From: Anoplopoma fimbria
Taxonomy: Eukaryota; Chordata; Actinopteri; Perciformes; Anoplopomatidae
Length of the DNA: 64,000 nt
Assembly: GCF_027596085.1 (NCBI RefSeq)
Contig: NC_072456.1
Coordinates: 24,643,218-24,707,217, forward strand
Reading direction: 5' to 3'
Numbering within the stretch: the first letter of the stretch is position 1; each line of letters starts with the position of its first letter. Positions 36,735-49,680 of the stretch are shown in pieces. A model generated the notes under the pieces. It saw only the letters and a program-made list of their open reading frames with translations, was not told the DNA's origin and ran no database searches. Position numbers and translations under genes: made by a program.

Positions 36735-37662
36735 CTATAAAATAAGATAATCCTTTATTAGTCCCGCAGCGGGGACATTTACAGGATTACAGCAGCATAT
36801 AGATGGTGTAAACAAGAGACATAGTAAAAAAACAAGTATTATAAATAAGTAAATAAGTAATAAAAGTAATAAAACAGGAAATAATATTAAATAAGTAAAA
36901 AAAGATTCAAAATATTATATATACAGACTGAATAATTATAGTATTGCGCAGTGTATTTATATTGCACAGCTTTTTTTGTGTATGTGGTCTACTGGAATGG
37001 CAGACAATGGTTGTGCAGCCTGACAGCAGCAGGAAGGAAGCACCTGCTGTACTCTCCTTCCCACACCGGGGGTGAAGCAGCCGGTGGCTGAAGGAGCTGC
37101 CAGGGTGTCCCGCATGGGGGGAGGTGTTGTCCATCAGGGATGATAGTTTAGCCATCATCCTCCTGTCTCCCACCACCTCCACCGTATCGAGTGGACACCC
37201 CAGGACACAGCTGGCCTTCCTGACAAGTTTATTGAGTCTCTTCTTGTCGGCTGCTGAGATGCTGCTGCTCCAGCAGACCACTGCATAAAAGATGGCTGAT
37301 GCCACCACAGAGTCAAAGAAGGTCTTCAGGAGTGCTCCCTGCACTCCAAAGGACCTCAGTCTCCTCAGCAGTAAAGTGCGTTAGTGTTAGTCCAGTTTAT
37401 TGTTCAAGTGAACACCCAGGTACTTATAAGATTTCACAATCTCAATGTCCTGTCCCTGGATGTTCACTGGTTCCGGAGGACAGTGTTTACCCCGGCGGAA
37501 GTCCACCACCAGCTCTTTGGTTTTACCAGAGTTGATCTGGAGGCGGTTCCGCCGGCACCATCCTATGAAGTCCTGGTTCAGTTCTCTGTATTCCCTCTCA
37601 TCACCGGCAGAAATGAGGCCGACGATTGCAGAGTCGTCAGAGAACTTTTGCAAGTGGCAATA
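36735..37662 (-). pseudogene. CR1/Rex1-like LINE, 5'-truncated
   Basis: Minus strand reads KFSDDSAIVGLISAGDE (RT catalytic region), WCRRNRLQINSGKTKELVVD, SYKYLGVHLNNKLD, then after a frame break FFDSVVASAIFYAVVCWSS and RLNKLVRKASCVLG. The 3' end has GTCCCCGCTGCGGGACTAAT and AAAGGATTATCTTATTTTAT. It lacks the 5' half including the endonuclease. Confidence 0.8.
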
Positions 37663-38265
37663 CTATGAGTATTTTAATGACATACTACTGACATACTACT
37701 GTATTACAGTAGTTTTTATCATACTATTGTATTACATATTTTTTTGTCACTGAGTGTGTTTCATGTTTTCTGCTGATTTGTTTCAGAGCAGGAGCCCTGT
37801 CAAAGGGTCTTAAATGTGCACTTGATGACCACATACTTGATATTGTGCTAAAGTACTGATGCTAAAGTTACAGGTATTAGCATGAAGCCAGCAGTCTTGT
37901 TGATGATACTTGTAGAAGACCTGGAAATAAAGCATTGGTTGACTGAACCCTTAATCTAGTTGTAAAGTGTTATTAAGTAATGCATTACTGCCCAACACTG
38001 GTGATGTGGAGCTCCTAGGCCTTGAAAGTAACACCAGATTGCTACTGAAGTAGGAAGCTAGTTTGCTTGGCATGCGAAAAGTTGCAGTTATGTCAGTGAA
38101 ACAAATCAGAGAAAAAGAAAACGTTATTCCATTACTTACACTTACACTATTGCTCTTTAGTTTTGGTTTAAAAAAAGCTAAACAAAGAGACAACCCTTGA
38201 AAGAGATAATCCAACAGTAAGCAATGAGCACTATATTGACCCCAAGCAAATCAGCAAGGAGTGGT

Positions 38266-38734
38266 CTCATCTCATCTCATTTTCGTCCGCTTATCCGGGG
38301 TCGGGTCGCGGGGGGAGCAGCTCAAGCAGGGGGCCCCAGACTTCCCTTTCCCGGGCCACATTGACCAACTCTGACGGGGGGATCCCGAGGCGTTCCCAGG
38401 CCAGTGTTGAGATATAATCTCTCCACCTAGTCCTGGGTCTTCCCCGAGGTCTCCTCCCCACTGGACGTGCCTGAAACACCTCCCAAGGAAGGCGCCCAGT
38501 GGGCATCCTTGCCAGATGCCCGAACCACCTCAGCTGACTCCTTTCTAAGTAAAGGAGCAGCGGCTCTAATCCGAGTTCCTCACGGATGGCTGAGCTTCTC
38601 ACCCTATCCCTAAGGGAGACGCCAGCCACCCTTCTGAGAAAACTCATCTCGGCCGCTATCTCGTCCTTTCGGTCATCACCCAGCCCTCATGACCATAGGT
38701 GAGGATAGGAACGAAGATCGACCGGTAGATCGAG
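38266..38734 (-). mobile_element. RTE/Rex3-like LINE 3' end with 13-bp target-site duplication
   Basis: The minus strand encodes the C-terminus of an RTE-type LINE: LERSQLRWFGHLARMPTGRL, RPRGRPRTRWRDYISTLAW and LLELLPPRPDPG. The 3' end is a short GAGAT/GATG-type repeat. Both flanks carry AGCAAGGAGTGGT (38253-38265 and 38735-38747), an exact 13-bp duplication marking a single 5'-truncated insertion. The coding part is open from 38647 to 38291, so the copy is young. Confidence 0.88.
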
Positions 38735-38747
38735 AGCAAGGAGTGGT

Positions 38748-39480
38748 TGGAAAAATAAAACATTTCAAATAAAAGTAATTTGATGTATAGGAGTTTGCAT
38801 TTTATGGTCATCAGATACAATAACTATGATTTCTGATGGGGATGTTTGATTTCACAGTCGTGAATGCATCTTGATATCATAGTTTTTATTTCTGCTCATG
38901 GATAATGTACTCTATGGTAGGCTACTCTCTGTCAAAGCAACAGAGGCCTCTTTTATGAGACTTGATTTATAGACTCTTTGAAGGTACTGAACTCTGTTCC
39001 TTTATGGTGATACTGCTGCTCATGTCACCTGTGGCCTACTTCTCTACTCTGTAGCCTCAGCAAGTGCAAAGGGCGGCACATAGAAGCTAAAAGATACTCA
39101 AGACATACAGTTGGTTGTGGTTTTGTTTTAGCACGGCAAATACCCAAGTGTTATTTGTGATCATGGAATCATCTGGAGAGAAAAAAAACAATGGAAAAAA
39201 TGTGAAACTGACCTCAGTGTCACATTACTCCCACAGCTTGAGTCTTGCAAAAGACCAAATGGAAACAATAATTTGATCACAGGATGTATTTCTATCAGGT
39301 AACATGAGAAGGTGGCAGAATCTTTGAGTTGACTCTACATCCATTTTTATCAGTTTATGCAAACAAGGTGGGAGGCAGACTGGATGAGGCCTGGCCACAG
39401 AACTGGGTCTTGTGCTTATAGGGACTCTATGCCCATGTTGGTTGGTTGCAACCAAAGTAGTACAGACTGTCAATATCTCA
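38748..39480. other. Unassigned intergenic sequence
   Basis: No gene, RNA or named repeat recognised. Confidence 0.5.
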
Positions 39481-40250
39481 ACAAAAAAATTGCTTTAATT
39501 ATAGATATAGTCTTTCAAGGTCACCAGAGGATGAATCCTACTTTTGGTGGTCCGTGTATTTTCCTCCAGTGTCACCATAAGTTTTCCCTTATCCAGAGAA
39601 ATATCTCAACATCAACCAGACAAACTGGCACATTTTGTACAAATATTCATGGTTCCCAGATGATGTATCATAACTGGCTATTTGTGATCTCCACAGAGTC
39701 AGCAGCAGGTTGACATTTTTTGTTCGAGTGAAATGTCTTGACATCTTTTGGAATAATCTCTTGTGAAAATAGACATTAATGTTCTTTGTAGGATGAATTG
39801 TAAAAACTCATGTGATCTATTTCAATGTGTTCAATACTTTGGTTCATGACTTAATAGCTGCAGTTAAGACACTATAGTAAAACTGTGAAGCCAGTAAACA
39901 TTATTTCTGCTGACATTAGCATTTAGCTCAAAGCACCACAGAGTCTAATTCCATAACTCCCAGAGCCCCTAGCATTGGCTGTGGACTCCTTGTGTTGTGA
40001 GGAGAAACTGGTGTAAAGTCAATCACTGACAGCATGGAGCACATGAGGCAACCAGATGAGCACAGCCAGATTAGAAGATCTCGAATAAGAGAGAGGCCGA
40101 GGAATGTCATACATTTGGAAAGTTTCCAATACACCAACCATGTCGATCTCCTTAACTGTATTTCAAGCTTCATTTAAAGCGTGTAAGTGGATTTGAGCAG
40201 GTCCAGAACCACGCATCGTTATCTCTTGAAAGCATGAAGGCATTTTGATG
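39480..40250. repeat. Diverged dispersed teleost repeat
   Basis: Contains GGATGAATCCTACTTTTGGT, AGTGAAATGTCTTGACATCT and GCATTTAGCTCAAAGCACCA, phrases I recognise from a repeat common in percomorph fish. The 118-residue open frame at 39357-39713 falls largely within it and is not treated as a gene. Confidence 0.5.
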
Positions 40251-40572
40251 ATACTGTTAGATTTAGATCTTCAGAGGGTAAATCCCTGGGGGTTTCAGTA
40301 ACAACTCTACCTTAGTTTCAGGTTAACAGCAGTTTCAGCTATAACAAGTAGAAATTAGTAGTAGGTTTCTCTACAAGTAGAAATTATAGATGTGAATATA
40401 TTCTGCTATTGCACGAAGAACTTAAAAGTGCACTCTGATCGTTGGTGGGACTGCACATCTCTGTTTTTCATATCTGCATTATGGATCCTTGCTGTTGATT
40501 GTAGTTGGCTGTGGCCTGCCTTTCAGTTGAAATAGTGGCATTGCTTTTCACAGAGTAAGTTTCCTGATCTTG

Positions 40573-40574
<2 letters not shown>

Positions 40575-40628
<54 letters not shown>

Positions 40629-40651
40629 CATACATACATACATACATACAC
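40575..40651. repeat. (TA)n and (CATA)n microsatellite
   Basis: About 50 bases of TA followed by CATA repeats. Confidence 0.95.
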
Positions 40652-42300
<1,649 letters not shown>

Positions 42301-42310
42301 TGGGCGCTGA

Positions 42311-42382
42311 GGGATTCCCTCTGCTTTCTCTGTTGGCTTTTTATTGCGCAGGGGGAGGGAGTTAAAGGAGCTTGGGATTCCC
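42311..42382 (+). promoter_or_regulatory. Paired kappaB sites upstream of TNF-like gene 2
   Basis: The palindrome GGGATTCCC occurs twice, at 42311-42319 and 42374-42382, 156 and 93 bases before the start codon at 42467. It fits the NF-kappaB consensus. TTATTGCGCAG between them (around 42340) resembles a C/EBP site. Inducible immune expression is the expected consequence for a TNF ligand, but this is inference. Confidence 0.55.
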
Positions 42383-42407
42383 ATTTTCTCATTTTGTGTG
42401 TGGGAAG

Positions 42408-42503
42408 ATGGCCTATATTAAGGAGCAATCGCGGCAATCTGAACTACAAGAATCGCAGGCTGCATTATGGAGAGACATCAAGCAGGACAGGAGGAAGCAC
42501 TAG
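42408..42503 (+). other. Overlapping upstream ORF of TNF-like gene 2
   Basis: ATG at 42408 opens a 31-codon frame ending TAG at 42501-42503, out of frame with and overlapping the main start at 42467. If the transcript begins upstream of 42408, this ORF would reduce initiation at the cytokine ATG. The start site is unknown. Confidence 0.4.
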
Positions 42504-42688
42504 TGGAGGTCCAGGTGGAGAAGGACTGTTTGGAAGTCGCTCATCGACCCAGAGGCTCACCTGCAGGCCGCCATGGCTGCTTCAGCTGTGTGATTGCTTT
42601 GGCAACAGTGATGGGACTGGTCATCGTGGCTCTGGTGGCGGGCTTTATGCTGCATCTTTTCATGTTCACCACGGCATCACGCAACCAG
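42467..42688 (+). CDS. TNF-like gene 2, exon 1
   Basis: Residues 1-74: cytosolic tail and membrane anchor, ending ASRNQ at CAG|GTGAGA, phase 0. Confidence 0.82.
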
Positions 42689-43219
42689 GTGAGAAACGCA
42701 TCCTAGCATTGATTGAAGTTCTCTAACCAAATACTACCAGCGATGTATTGTCTCTGTGTATGCATGCATGTCTCTCTATAATCACTCCGTCTGTCCACAG
42801 GATTCAAGTCTATTGAGCGCGAAAGCAAAATTCAACATAACCTGTGAACAAACAGGTAAGCATCACTTATATTTCAAAAGCTTAAAACATTCATATTTAG
42901 ATGTTCATTTCTCAGTGTGCTGATGGAAAATATTTCTATTTGCTCCATAGGAAGTGATGAACATGGAAGATATGACATCGTCACTGTGAATAAAAGTGCA
43001 GACTACATCATCTACGGAGAAGTGAAGGACGCTAACGCCGAAGAGGTTAATCTCATTCAAACATGGAAGAACGCCAATATGTTAATCAAACGCGGGAGCA
43101 AGAAGGAGGGAGTATTCATCTTTTTAGATAAGGCCAGTCTGTACAGAGGCACCAGAATAAGCATTGAGTTTGATTCTACCTTCCCAGACAGCTGCCGTTT
43201 CTTGTTCTTTGAACTCTGA
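42467..43219 (+). CDS. TNF superfamily ligand 2 (TNFSF4/TNFSF18-like), 3 exons
   Basis: Predicted type II transmembrane cytokine. Exons 42467-42688, 42801-42855 and 42951-43219 join in frame to 181 residues with phases 0 and 1, the same as TNF-like gene 1. Residues 1-40 are cytosolic, with a CFSC motif next to the membrane that could be palmitoylated. One hydrophobic helix spans 41-67. A short stalk carries sequon N86. The ectodomain from about 98 shows TNF-type strands: NKSADYIIYGEVKDAN, GVFIFLDKASLYRGTRISIE and a final CRFLFFEL, resembling the terminal F-F-x-L of TNF ligands. The domain is short, as in TNFSF4/TNFSF18. The ATG at 42408 is in another frame. Shared exon layout and proximity suggest ancient tandem duplication with gene 1. 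Confidence 0.82.
42801..42855 (+). CDS. TNF-like gene 2, exon 2
   Basis: Stalk exon encoding DSSLLSAKAKFNITCEQT. Acceptor GTCCACAG, donor ACAG|GTAAGC, phase 1. Confidence 0.82.
42951..43219 (+). CDS. TNF-like gene 2, exon 3 (TNF domain)
   Basis: Encodes GSDEHGRYDIVTVNKSADYI to FLFFEL and TGA. Acceptor CTCCATAG. Confidence 0.85.
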
Positions 43220-43975
43220 CCAGAAAAATATCAGACTTTCTGCATGTAAGCAACACAAACTGCTGTCAGGGCTTCATGTTGACCTGCGGCACGCTACTAC
43301 TCCACATGTGTGCACTTATCAGAAGGTAGTTTCATGATAAGCAAAGCGGTTTCACAGCTGTGTTTGCTGTGGAGGCAGTGGCTCTTGATACTCTGAGGTC
43401 TCAAGACGAGGAGGGATGTGATTTTCCTCCGGAGGTGAGCAGCGAACCAAAGACGCAGTCACAGGGGAATTCACACAAGCTCTAACAAACTACTCTTTCG
43501 TAGTAGAGATGCCCATGTTCATGATTGCTACACTAAATTAAAGTAATTTCATAACGTTCTCATAATGTTAATTGTTACTCATATTTTGCTTTACTTTCTT
43601 GACACCAATTCAGCAACGGTTTCTTGTTAGTCATTCTATTCTCTCTGATTGACTAATTTTACCTGTAAGGATGACCAATTATGCAAAAACCGCATGTTTC
43701 ATTTGCAGCTCACTGTTCATACTATTAAAGGTTGTAGAATTTACTGACTTTTCACTGTGCAAATCCTGACCTTACTTTGCTTTCTGTGAATGATGGAATT
43801 CTTGAGTGCAGATTAGAGCTTGCTTTATATTTAATTTGCAAATGTTTATGAGTATAGGAATGTCATAATGGTATACGTCCATGGGATCCATATCAACAGA
43901 TTCTAATGCCGTCTGAAACAAATTTGTGATTCCTTTTGCCATGTATTTAATAAAGTTGACTTGACTATTAGGATT
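43220..43975 (+). other. 3' UTR of TNF-like gene 2
   Basis: Non-coding, ending at AATAAA 43949-43954 (ATGTATTTAATAAAGTTGAC). The ATTTA pentamer just before the signal could be an AU-rich element, but one copy means little. Confidence 0.55.
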
Positions 43976-44106
43976 GTAAAGTACTTTGTGATGTGTTTCT
44001 CTGATCTCTCACCAATTTTGTTTTGTTTTATACGAAGTTTAAAGGATAGGTTCACATAGTTTCCATTCATTGAATTTGACTTTAATGAAAAGATAGCCCC
44101 TTGAGA

Positions 44107-44345
44107 TTACATTACATTACATTACATTACAGTCATTTAGCAGACGCTTTCATCCAAAGCGACTTACAATAAGTGTATTCAACATAGGTATTCAAGAGAA
44201 CTACTAGTCACCAGAAGTCATAAGTGCATCTCCTTTCTTAAACAAGCATCTTAAAGCATAAGCCAGAGCAAAAGTATAGTGCAGAAGCAAATTACTACGA
44301 AAAAGTCCTAGAGAGACAAATACAAAATTATAAAACACGTAGACA
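44107..44345 (-). mobile_element. SINE-like element, family B
   Basis: Starts with (ATTAC)n and AGTCATTTAGCAGACGCTTT, the tail shared with the tRNA-SINE, but continues with a different body (CAACATAGGTATTCAAGAGA, CACCAGAAGTCATAAGTGCA). The same body recurs at 48306-48510 and twice at 50763-51190. Confidence 0.8.
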
Positions 44346-44539
44346 GACTCTCATAAAATACAATGTACACAAATACAGACAACAAGATATAATAGGAATG
44401 ATAAAGTTAATCTTAAACTGATTTGAGACTTCCGCAGTTTAAGTAGGTATCTTTTGAAGTTACAGTCCTTTGTGCCTTAGAGAGGTATTAATTGAACTGT
44501 ATGGTATTCTGGGAGATCTAGGTTTTTTCTAAACTCTCA

Positions 44540-45080
44540 AGAAAGCTGTCATAAAAAAGTAATTGTATAGTATGTCATAAACATCTCATTAACAGTCATA
44601 GTATAGTATCTCAGAAAATGTCATAGTATTGTATGTTATAAAAACATTTTAAAAAGCCATATGTAATATGTCACAAATTATGTCATAAATGTATGTCATT
44701 AAAAACTCATAGTTAGTAAGGCATAAATAAGTATTAAAAAGTGATACTATAATACGATATAAAGCTGTCATTAGAAAAAAACAGAGTAGAGTATGTTACC
44801 AAAAATGTTGTAGAGAAGTCAAGTATAGTATGTCACAAAAAAGTTATAATACAGTATTTAAAAACAATATCATAGTATAGTAGGTTCTAAAAAATAATTA
44901 AAATGTCATGGTATGTCACAAAAAATCTCATAAAAGGAATATATATAGTATGCTATATGAAAGACCCAAAAAAGTTATTGAATAGTGTGCCATAAAAAAG
45001 TGATAAAAAATGTAATAGTATAGTATGCCATTAAAAAAGTCAGAATAAAGTATGCCAGTAGTATACGTTATGATGTTAAA
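44540..45080. repeat. Degenerate minisatellite, inverted relative to the 32-37 kb array
   Basis: Units such as AAAATGTCATAGTATTGTAT and CATAGTATAGTATCTCA are the reverse complement of the CATACTATACTATGACTTTT unit at 32-37 kb. Confidence 0.75.
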
Positions 45081-45375
45081 TTGTATATACAGAAAGCCAG
45101 ACAGCCATTAAGCTGAAACTGCATAGCTATTTAGCTGAGCTAACCTGCCTGATTTAAAAGATGTACCTGTTTCGGCATGACACATGCTTATACTCTCACA
45201 CGCTATTTTCAATCCTTCTTGTTCAAAGAGGAAGGGAAAGTTATCATCTTGATACAATATGTGAAGTAACACCTCCATTCGTCCTGCCCCGAGCATCCAC
45301 CCAGACACATTCTAGTAACCAAACATGAGTCACAATGTTTACATTTCCGCAAGGGACTTTTAAGTAGTATAATAG

Positions 45376-45570
45376 TTGCTAAATATAATGTGTTTTTCTA
45401 TACAGAGTCAGGCTGGGAATGAAAACGGCCCTGAGGTAGGGAAATTACTACAGAGTAAACATGAATCAACAAGTACTTCATGCACATGGTATGAGGTAGT
45501 GGAAATAAGTAATTGCAGAAAGAAATTCCAGAAAAAAATTGGCACAAAGTTGATTTTTTGCAACATTTAG
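45376..45570 (+). other. Short ORF preserved in both duplicate copies (copy 1)
   Basis: A 64-codon frame containing SQAGNENGPEVGKLLQSKHE and TSTSCTWYEVVEISNCRKKF. Copy 2 (46203-46397) gives the same protein, and the two base differences seen are both synonymous. A splice-acceptor-like TTTTTCTATACAG precedes SQAG. No family is recognised and an upstream exon was not found, so coding status is unproven. Confidence 0.25.
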
Positions 45571-46202
45571 AGCAAGAAATGATTTTACAATTTGAGTTCA
45601 AATGATCTATTTAATATTTTTGTGTCAATGACCGGAACAACTTAAAATATTTGGAAAGACATCCTAGAGGACACTTCATTAAGTTTATCCACTGGAAGGA
45701 CATCCTAGAGGGAACTTCCTTTAGTTTTCTAATGGAAGGACATCCTAGAGGACACTTCATTTAGTTTTCTCTACTGAAAGGACATCCTAGAGGGAACTTC
45801 ATTTAGTTTTCTCCACTTGAAGGACATCCTAGAGGACACTTCATTAAGTTTATCCACTTGAAGGACATCCTTGAAGGCAATTCATCCCATCCAGACATGG
45901 ATGTAAACTGCAACATTACTGGTCGTCGGAGAGGCGATAAATCTAGTTCCAGTTGTTCGAAGGAGTGTTATATGTAATGTGCCATAAAAAAGTGATAAAA
46001 AATGTAATAGTATGAGCTAACCTGCCTGATTTAAAAAATGTACCTGTTTCGGCATGACACATGCTTATACTCTCACACGCTATTTTCAATCCTTCTTGTT
46101 CAAAGAGGAAAGTTATCATCTTGATACAATATGTGAAGTAACACCTCCATTCGTCCTGCCCCGAGCATCCACCCAGACACATTCTTTTAAGTAGTATAAT
46201 AG

Positions 46203-46397
46203 TTGCTAAATATAATGTGTTTTTCTATACAGAGTCAGGCTGGGAATGAAAATGGCCCTGAGGTAGGGAAATTACTACAGAGTAAACACGAATCAACAAG
46301 TACTTCATGCACATGGTATGAGGTAGTGGAAATAAGTAATTGCAGAAAGAAATTCCAGAAAAAAATTGGCACAAAGTTGATTTTTTGCAACATTTAG
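46203..46397 (+). other. Short ORF preserved in both duplicate copies (copy 2)
   Basis: Identical in translation to 45376-45570, including the acceptor-like CTATACAG before it. See copy 1. Confidence 0.25.
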
Positions 46398-46970
46398 AGC
46401 AAGAAATGATTTTACAATTTGAGTTCAAATGATCTATTTAATATGTTCGTGTCAATGACAGGAACAACTTAAAATATTTGGAAAGACATCCTAGCAGGCA
46501 GTTCATTAAGTTTATCCACTTGAAGGACATCCTAGAGGACACTTCATTAAGTTTTTCCACTTGAAGGACATCCTAGAGGACACTTCATCCCATTTTCTCC
46601 ACCGGAAGGGCATCCAAGAGGGCACTTCATCAAGTTTATCCACTGGAAGGACATCCTTGAAGGCAATTCATCCCATCCAGACATTTCTCAACATTACTGG
46701 TCGTCGGAAGGACATCTTACCTACATTTTGTTTTAAAGATAAACCATTTTGATGTCAGTGAAGGCAGCCTTTTGAAAAGTGATGGGTAATCGGCATCATC
46801 TTTAGAAAAAACAACAGATGAATGCGAAATTGATCGGTTAACGAACAAAGGTTACATTCGGTAACATTATGATGCGTTCAGGATCTGTTAAGTGAACATG
46901 AGAATATGGGCGAAGGTAAATTATAACATTATCATGATTATCACACTAATGAATCCAGTTGTTCGAAGGA

Positions 46971-48305
46971 GATGTTTTTACAAAAACATAAATATTTATT
47001 AGAGATGATTTATGAGCTGTGTAGCATTAACAGATTTGTTTTCATCTATAAAAATACTATCTTTTATTTCCTTATCATTTGTATTGTGTATTTTTATGAG
47101 TAAAAAAAACACTATAAATTATTATGACAAAGACATACAATAACATTTAAAATTTTTGATGGTTTACACTGATTTCCGAGTGCATGAAATATTTTTGGGG
47201 AAACTGGAAAAGATTGTTCAGATATTTTGACCCCGCCTGATCCACCCACACACATTATGGCTGTTTACATACCTGAGTAGATGATACTGTTCAGGCAGAG
47301 AGCACAAACATTTTGTCCTTTGTTCTTAAATATCTGCCTTTTTTATACTTAAAGATACTCTCTCATTTTCATTTTGTTTAGTAGAATCTTTACTTGTGTA
47401 CATTTGCTGTTGAGAGTGTAAACAGTCACAATTAATACTAAGGCTAATGAATTTATTGCGTGATAGGAAGCAGGTTGGCAGGTAATGAGGTCAGGTGATG
47501 GACCAGAAACCAAGCAGCAGAAATGACAGTAATGTTGGAGTGAGACTGAACAGAGGAAGCAGGTGCATGTGCTAATTTGCATACATTCCCATGGAGCGGA
47601 ATTTGCAAACAGAAAACCTGATCATTGGATATAACCAGGTTCAGAATTCTTGTTTAATTTTGGATATATCTTTGTAACACTCCATAAATATGAAAATGCT
47701 GTCTTAAGCCATTAAAAACATTTTGGACATGTTTTTAGATACAAAATGTTGTATAAATCAGGCTATGAATGATACAGCAACAAATCCCTCTGCAGAAATC
47801 TTCAGAACATAGATATGAATGGAACTGAATTTGATGTATGTAAGAGCTGCTGAAGTGGAGATTTTGGGCACAGAGTCTGAGAAAAACTCAGAGGAAACGG
47901 CCTTTAAAGATTTAAAGTTTTGTAAAATGATATAAATGTTGAAGTCACTACAAGTGATTAGGGTTAAAAAAAAAGAACTTACAGATATCACCATAAACTT
48001 CAGCAGTTAATAACTAACATATAGACAATATTTTTTGTTTCGCAAATGTTCTTATATGTCATATTTATATGCAAATAAGGCATTATCTAATAGGGAACTT
48101 TTGGTCAATTTAGGAAAAATCTACCAATGCAAACAGACAAAGTAGTGAAATAAACATCAAAATGTGTGTTTGGAGTGTTTCCTTTCCACCAGTCTGAAAG
48201 AAGACATGTCATGGAAGGAAAATAGCCCAAATTCCACAATTAACCAGTGCTTAAAAAATTATTTTTGATTGTGCTGTCTGGCCTCAAAGGAAAGAGGAAT
48301 GGACA
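46971..48305. other. Intergenic AT-rich sequence
   Basis: No gene recognised. About 40 bases at 47408-47448 (GTTGAGAGTGTAAACAGTCA and following) recur at 48551-48590. Confidence 0.55.
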
Positions 48306-48510
48306 CATTACATTACATTACATTACATTACAGTCATTTAGCAGACGCTTTTATCCAAAGCGACTTACAGGAAGTGTATTCAACATAGGTATTCAAGAGA
48401 ACTACTAGTCACCAGAAGTCATAAGTGCATCTCCTTTCTTAAACAAGCATCTTAAAGCATAAACCAGAGCAAAAGTATAGTGCAGAGGCAAATTACTACG
48501 AAAACAATAA
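48306..48510 (-). mobile_element. SINE-like element, family B
   Basis: (ATTAC)n then AGTCATTTAGCAGACGCTTT and the body CAACATAGGTATTCAAGAGA; nearly identical to 44107-44345. Confidence 0.8.
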
Positions 48511-48692
48511 TTGCAACAGACTTTAACAATATTTTCATTTTGTAATAAGCTGTTGAGAGTGTAAACAGTCACAATTAATACTAAGGCTATACGAATATAA
48601 TAAGTCCAGTAAACCAATAGCAGAAATACAATAAGTGCAACAACTAATACGAATGCAATAAGTGCTGTGAGGAAGGCTTCAGGGTAGTACTT

Positions 48693-49680
48693 AAGATAAG
48701 ATAAGATAAGATAATCCTTTATTAGTCCCGCTTTTTAATTTTACAACAGCGCAGAGTAAAGTGCACACAAGAGACATAGCAGAAGAAGACAATGCTGTCT
48801 TAAATAAAAATAAAAACATAAAATAAAAAAATAATTAAAATAAAGAATGAAAAATAAAAATAAAATAAAACAAGTATTATAAATAAGCAATAAAAAAAAA
48901 CAGTAGAAAAAACAACAATAACTGAAATACTATATTTACAGACAGAGAAAAAAACAACAACAACTATTTCAACTACTTTAAACTTTTTAACCATTATTGC
49001 ACAGTGCAATGTGCAATGTATTGCACAGGTTTCTATTGTCATGTTATTATGTTATTATTGTCCTGTGGTCATGTGGTCTGCTGGGAGCAGAGCTGGTTGT
49101 GCAGCCTGACAGCAGCAGGAAGGAAGGACCTACAGTACCTCTCCTTCAAACTTCAGGGTGAATAAGCCGGTGGCATATAGAAGGAGCTTTTGCACAGAGC
49201 TGCCAGGGTGTCCTGCATATTTAGGTATTGTTCATCAGGGATGACAGCTTGGCCATCACCCTTGGTCTTTAGGAAAAACCTATCCAGTGGACAAACAGCA
49301 CAGTGCTGGCCTAAACATCAAAATGTTTGTTTGAGTCTTTCTTTCTGCCACCAGTCTGAAAGAAGACATGTCATAAAAAATGGCTGATGCCACAATTAAC
49401 CAGTGCTGAAAAAGGTATTTTTGATTGTGCTGTCTGGCCCAAAGGAAAGAGTCTCCTGCAGATACATTGCATCTGACATTACATTACAGTGCATTTGTGT
49501 GATTTGTCCAGTCCAGTTTATTGTTCAAGTGAACACCCAGGTATTCAAAGATTGCACAGAAGTCTCAATGTCCTGTCCCTGGAAAAGCACTGGTTCCGGA
49601 AACAATAATTGCCCAGACTAAGTCCACCACCAGCTCTTTGGTTTTACCAGAGTTGATCTGGATGCAATAAGTGCACCATC
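48693..49680 (-). mobile_element. CR1/Rex1-like LINE 3' half, mosaic with other repeat sequence
   Basis: The minus-strand LINE matches 36735-37600 (GATAATCCTTTATTAGTCCC, GTGCAGCCTGACAGCAGCAG, CCACCAGCTCTTTGGTTTTA). At several points it switches for tens of bases to sequence found at 48.15-48.30 kb and 48.61-48.66 kb (AAACATCAAAATG, CAGTCTGAAAGAAGACATGT, GCAATAAGTGCA) and back. All frames are broken. Confidence 0.7.

Larger units (their letters stand above)
44986..46970. repeat. Tandem segmental duplication (~990-bp period)
   Basis: Copy 1 begins at GTGCCATAAAAAAGTGATAA near 44986 and copy 2 at about 45979. Copy 2 lacks about 115 bases (matching 45022-45136) and about 48 bases (matching 45311-45358). 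Each copy contains a minisatellite with a unit of about 41 bases (GGACATCCTAGAGGACACTT then CATTAAGTTTATCCACTTGA) at 45655-45885 and 46480-46680. Copies otherwise differ at few positions, so the event is fairly recent. Confidence 0.85.

Noticed and set aside
39357..39713. 118-codon open frame
   Set aside because: Overlaps a diverged dispersed teleost repeat and has no domain or splice support.
42394..42726. 110-codon frame and the ATG at 42408 as starts of TNF-like gene 2
   Set aside because: Neither is in frame with the transmembrane segment; the ATG at 42467 gives the anchor and joins both downstream exons in phase.
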